From: an uncultured Caulobacterales bacterium
GTDB taxonomy: Bacteria; Pseudomonadota; Alphaproteobacteria; Caulobacterales; Maricaulaceae
Assembly (NCBI GenBank): GCA_938007945.1
Contig: CALLME010000094.1
Coordinates: 1 to 6,359 of the forward strand
Length of the DNA: 6,359 nucleotides
Direction: 5' to 3'
Shown here: positions 5,870 through 6,359 of the stretch, piece by piece
How the letters are laid out: each line of letters starts with the position of its first letter
Position numbering within the stretch: the stretch's first letter is position 1
The notes under the pieces: model-generated
What the model was told of the DNA's origin: nothing
Seen by the model: only the letters and a program-made list of their open reading frames with translations
The model's database searches: none
Made by a program: the position numbers and the translations under genes

Positions 5870-6359
5870 GCACCGCTTTATTATTTTTACGTGCGACTCT
5901 CGCCACTCTCGTCGCCGCTTTGACTTTCCAATCCGCCATCTCCCAAACCTACACACTCGACAATAACGGCCCGACCAACCTCACCCTGCTCCAAGGCGAC
6001 ACACTCAACGAAGCCTTTTATGGCCGTACGATGGACGGCACCTATAAGGGCGTACGCGAGCTCTCTGGCACGTCAGATTTCACAGAGACCTTTCATAAGA
6101 ACGGGCGGACGACCTACCGCGAAGGCAAAGTCACTGACATTGGCCGTTGGAAACTTTCTGGCGCGCCAGGGTTTGAGGACGTGATTTGCTTCACCTATTC
6201 AGGCCCGCTTGCAGGCTCTGTCAGCTGCTTCACCGTCTTTCGCGAAGGCACTTGCCTCTATAGCTACACTCCGCGCGAAATAGAGAACGGCAAACCCCGC
6301 AACACAAACCGCTGGAGCGCCAAAACGGTCATAAGAGGCGAGCTCTCAAGCTGCGATGA
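5857..6359 (+). CDS. Exported four-cysteine protein, copy 3 of tandem family (3' end outside window, start uncertain)
   Basis: The frame beginning with codon 5857 is open to the right edge (167 codons plus two bases). It encodes a third paralogue. With the GTG at 5857 as start, a signal peptide spans about 1-29 (LLFLRATLATLVAALTFQSAIS before Q30). The mature part has LQGDTLNEAFYGRTMDGTY, TETFHKNGRTTYREG, GRW, VICFTY, CFTVFREGTCLYSY and a terminal SSCD. Cysteines 111, 124, 133 and 166 match copies 1 and 2; only the last few residues should be missing. There is no ATG between copy 2 and this coding stretch and no Shine-Dalgarno site. The only other non-AUG option noticed is TTG at 5800, overlapping the copy 2 stop, but it gives a poor acidic N-terminus. 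A damaged 5' end is possible. The TGA at 6357-6359 is out of frame. Confidence 0.72.
   Translation, partial: MCVSSTALLFLRATLATLVAALTFQSAISQTYTLDNNGPTNLTLLQGDTLNEAFYGRTMDGTYKGVRELSGTSDFTETFHKNGRTTYREGKVTDIGRWKLSGAPGFEDVICFTYSGPLAGSVSCFTVFREGTCLYSYTPREIENGKPRNTNRWSAKTVIRGELSSCD

Noticed and set aside
6357..6359. TGA at the very end of the window as the stop of the third four-cysteine gene
   Set aside because: The coding frame reads TGC GAT GA at the end, so this TGA is out of frame; the gene continues past the window.

Overview
The window looks like alphaproteobacterial chromosome of moderate GC content. The strongest pointer is a ChvG/ChvI two-component pair, a system typical of Alphaproteobacteria. 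The style of the small secreted proteins would fit a marine Maricaulales/Hyphomonadaceae-type bacterium, but that finer placement is a guess.

Layout. Positions 1-1553 (minus strand) hold chvI followed by the first part of chvG, which runs off the left edge. A 240-bp intergenic region (1554-1793) separates chvI from a divergent plus-strand run. That run has a secreted Met/Lys-rich repeat protein (1794-2312), a polytopic GT-C-type membrane glycosyltransferase (2335-3753) and a DPM1-like family 2 glycosyltransferase (3740-4582, overlapping its neighbour by 14 nt). The end of the last gene runs 141 bp tail-to-tail into a minus-strand gene for a small protein with two membrane segments (4442-4813). 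After a 34-bp divergent gap comes a plus-strand tandem array of three diverged paralogues of a small exported protein (4848-5342, 5339-5803, 5857 to beyond the right edge). Two perfect hairpins lie between the second and third copies.

How the genes may work together. ChvG-ChvI is an envelope-stress and acid-responsive regulator in studied Alphaproteobacteria, and everything else here is exported or membrane-bound. The two glycosyltransferases form a logical donor/acceptor pair: the GT2 enzyme would make a polyprenyl-phosphate sugar and the GT-C enzyme would use it outside the inner membrane. The Met-rich protein and the four-cysteine paralogues are envelope proteins of unknown function.

The most unusual item is the three-copy array. 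Overall sequence has diverged strongly, yet the last three cysteines keep identical spacing (9 and 33 residues) in all three copies. The third copy has no conventional start: its only plausible in-frame initiator (GTG) lies inside the 3' arm of a 13-bp perfect stem.
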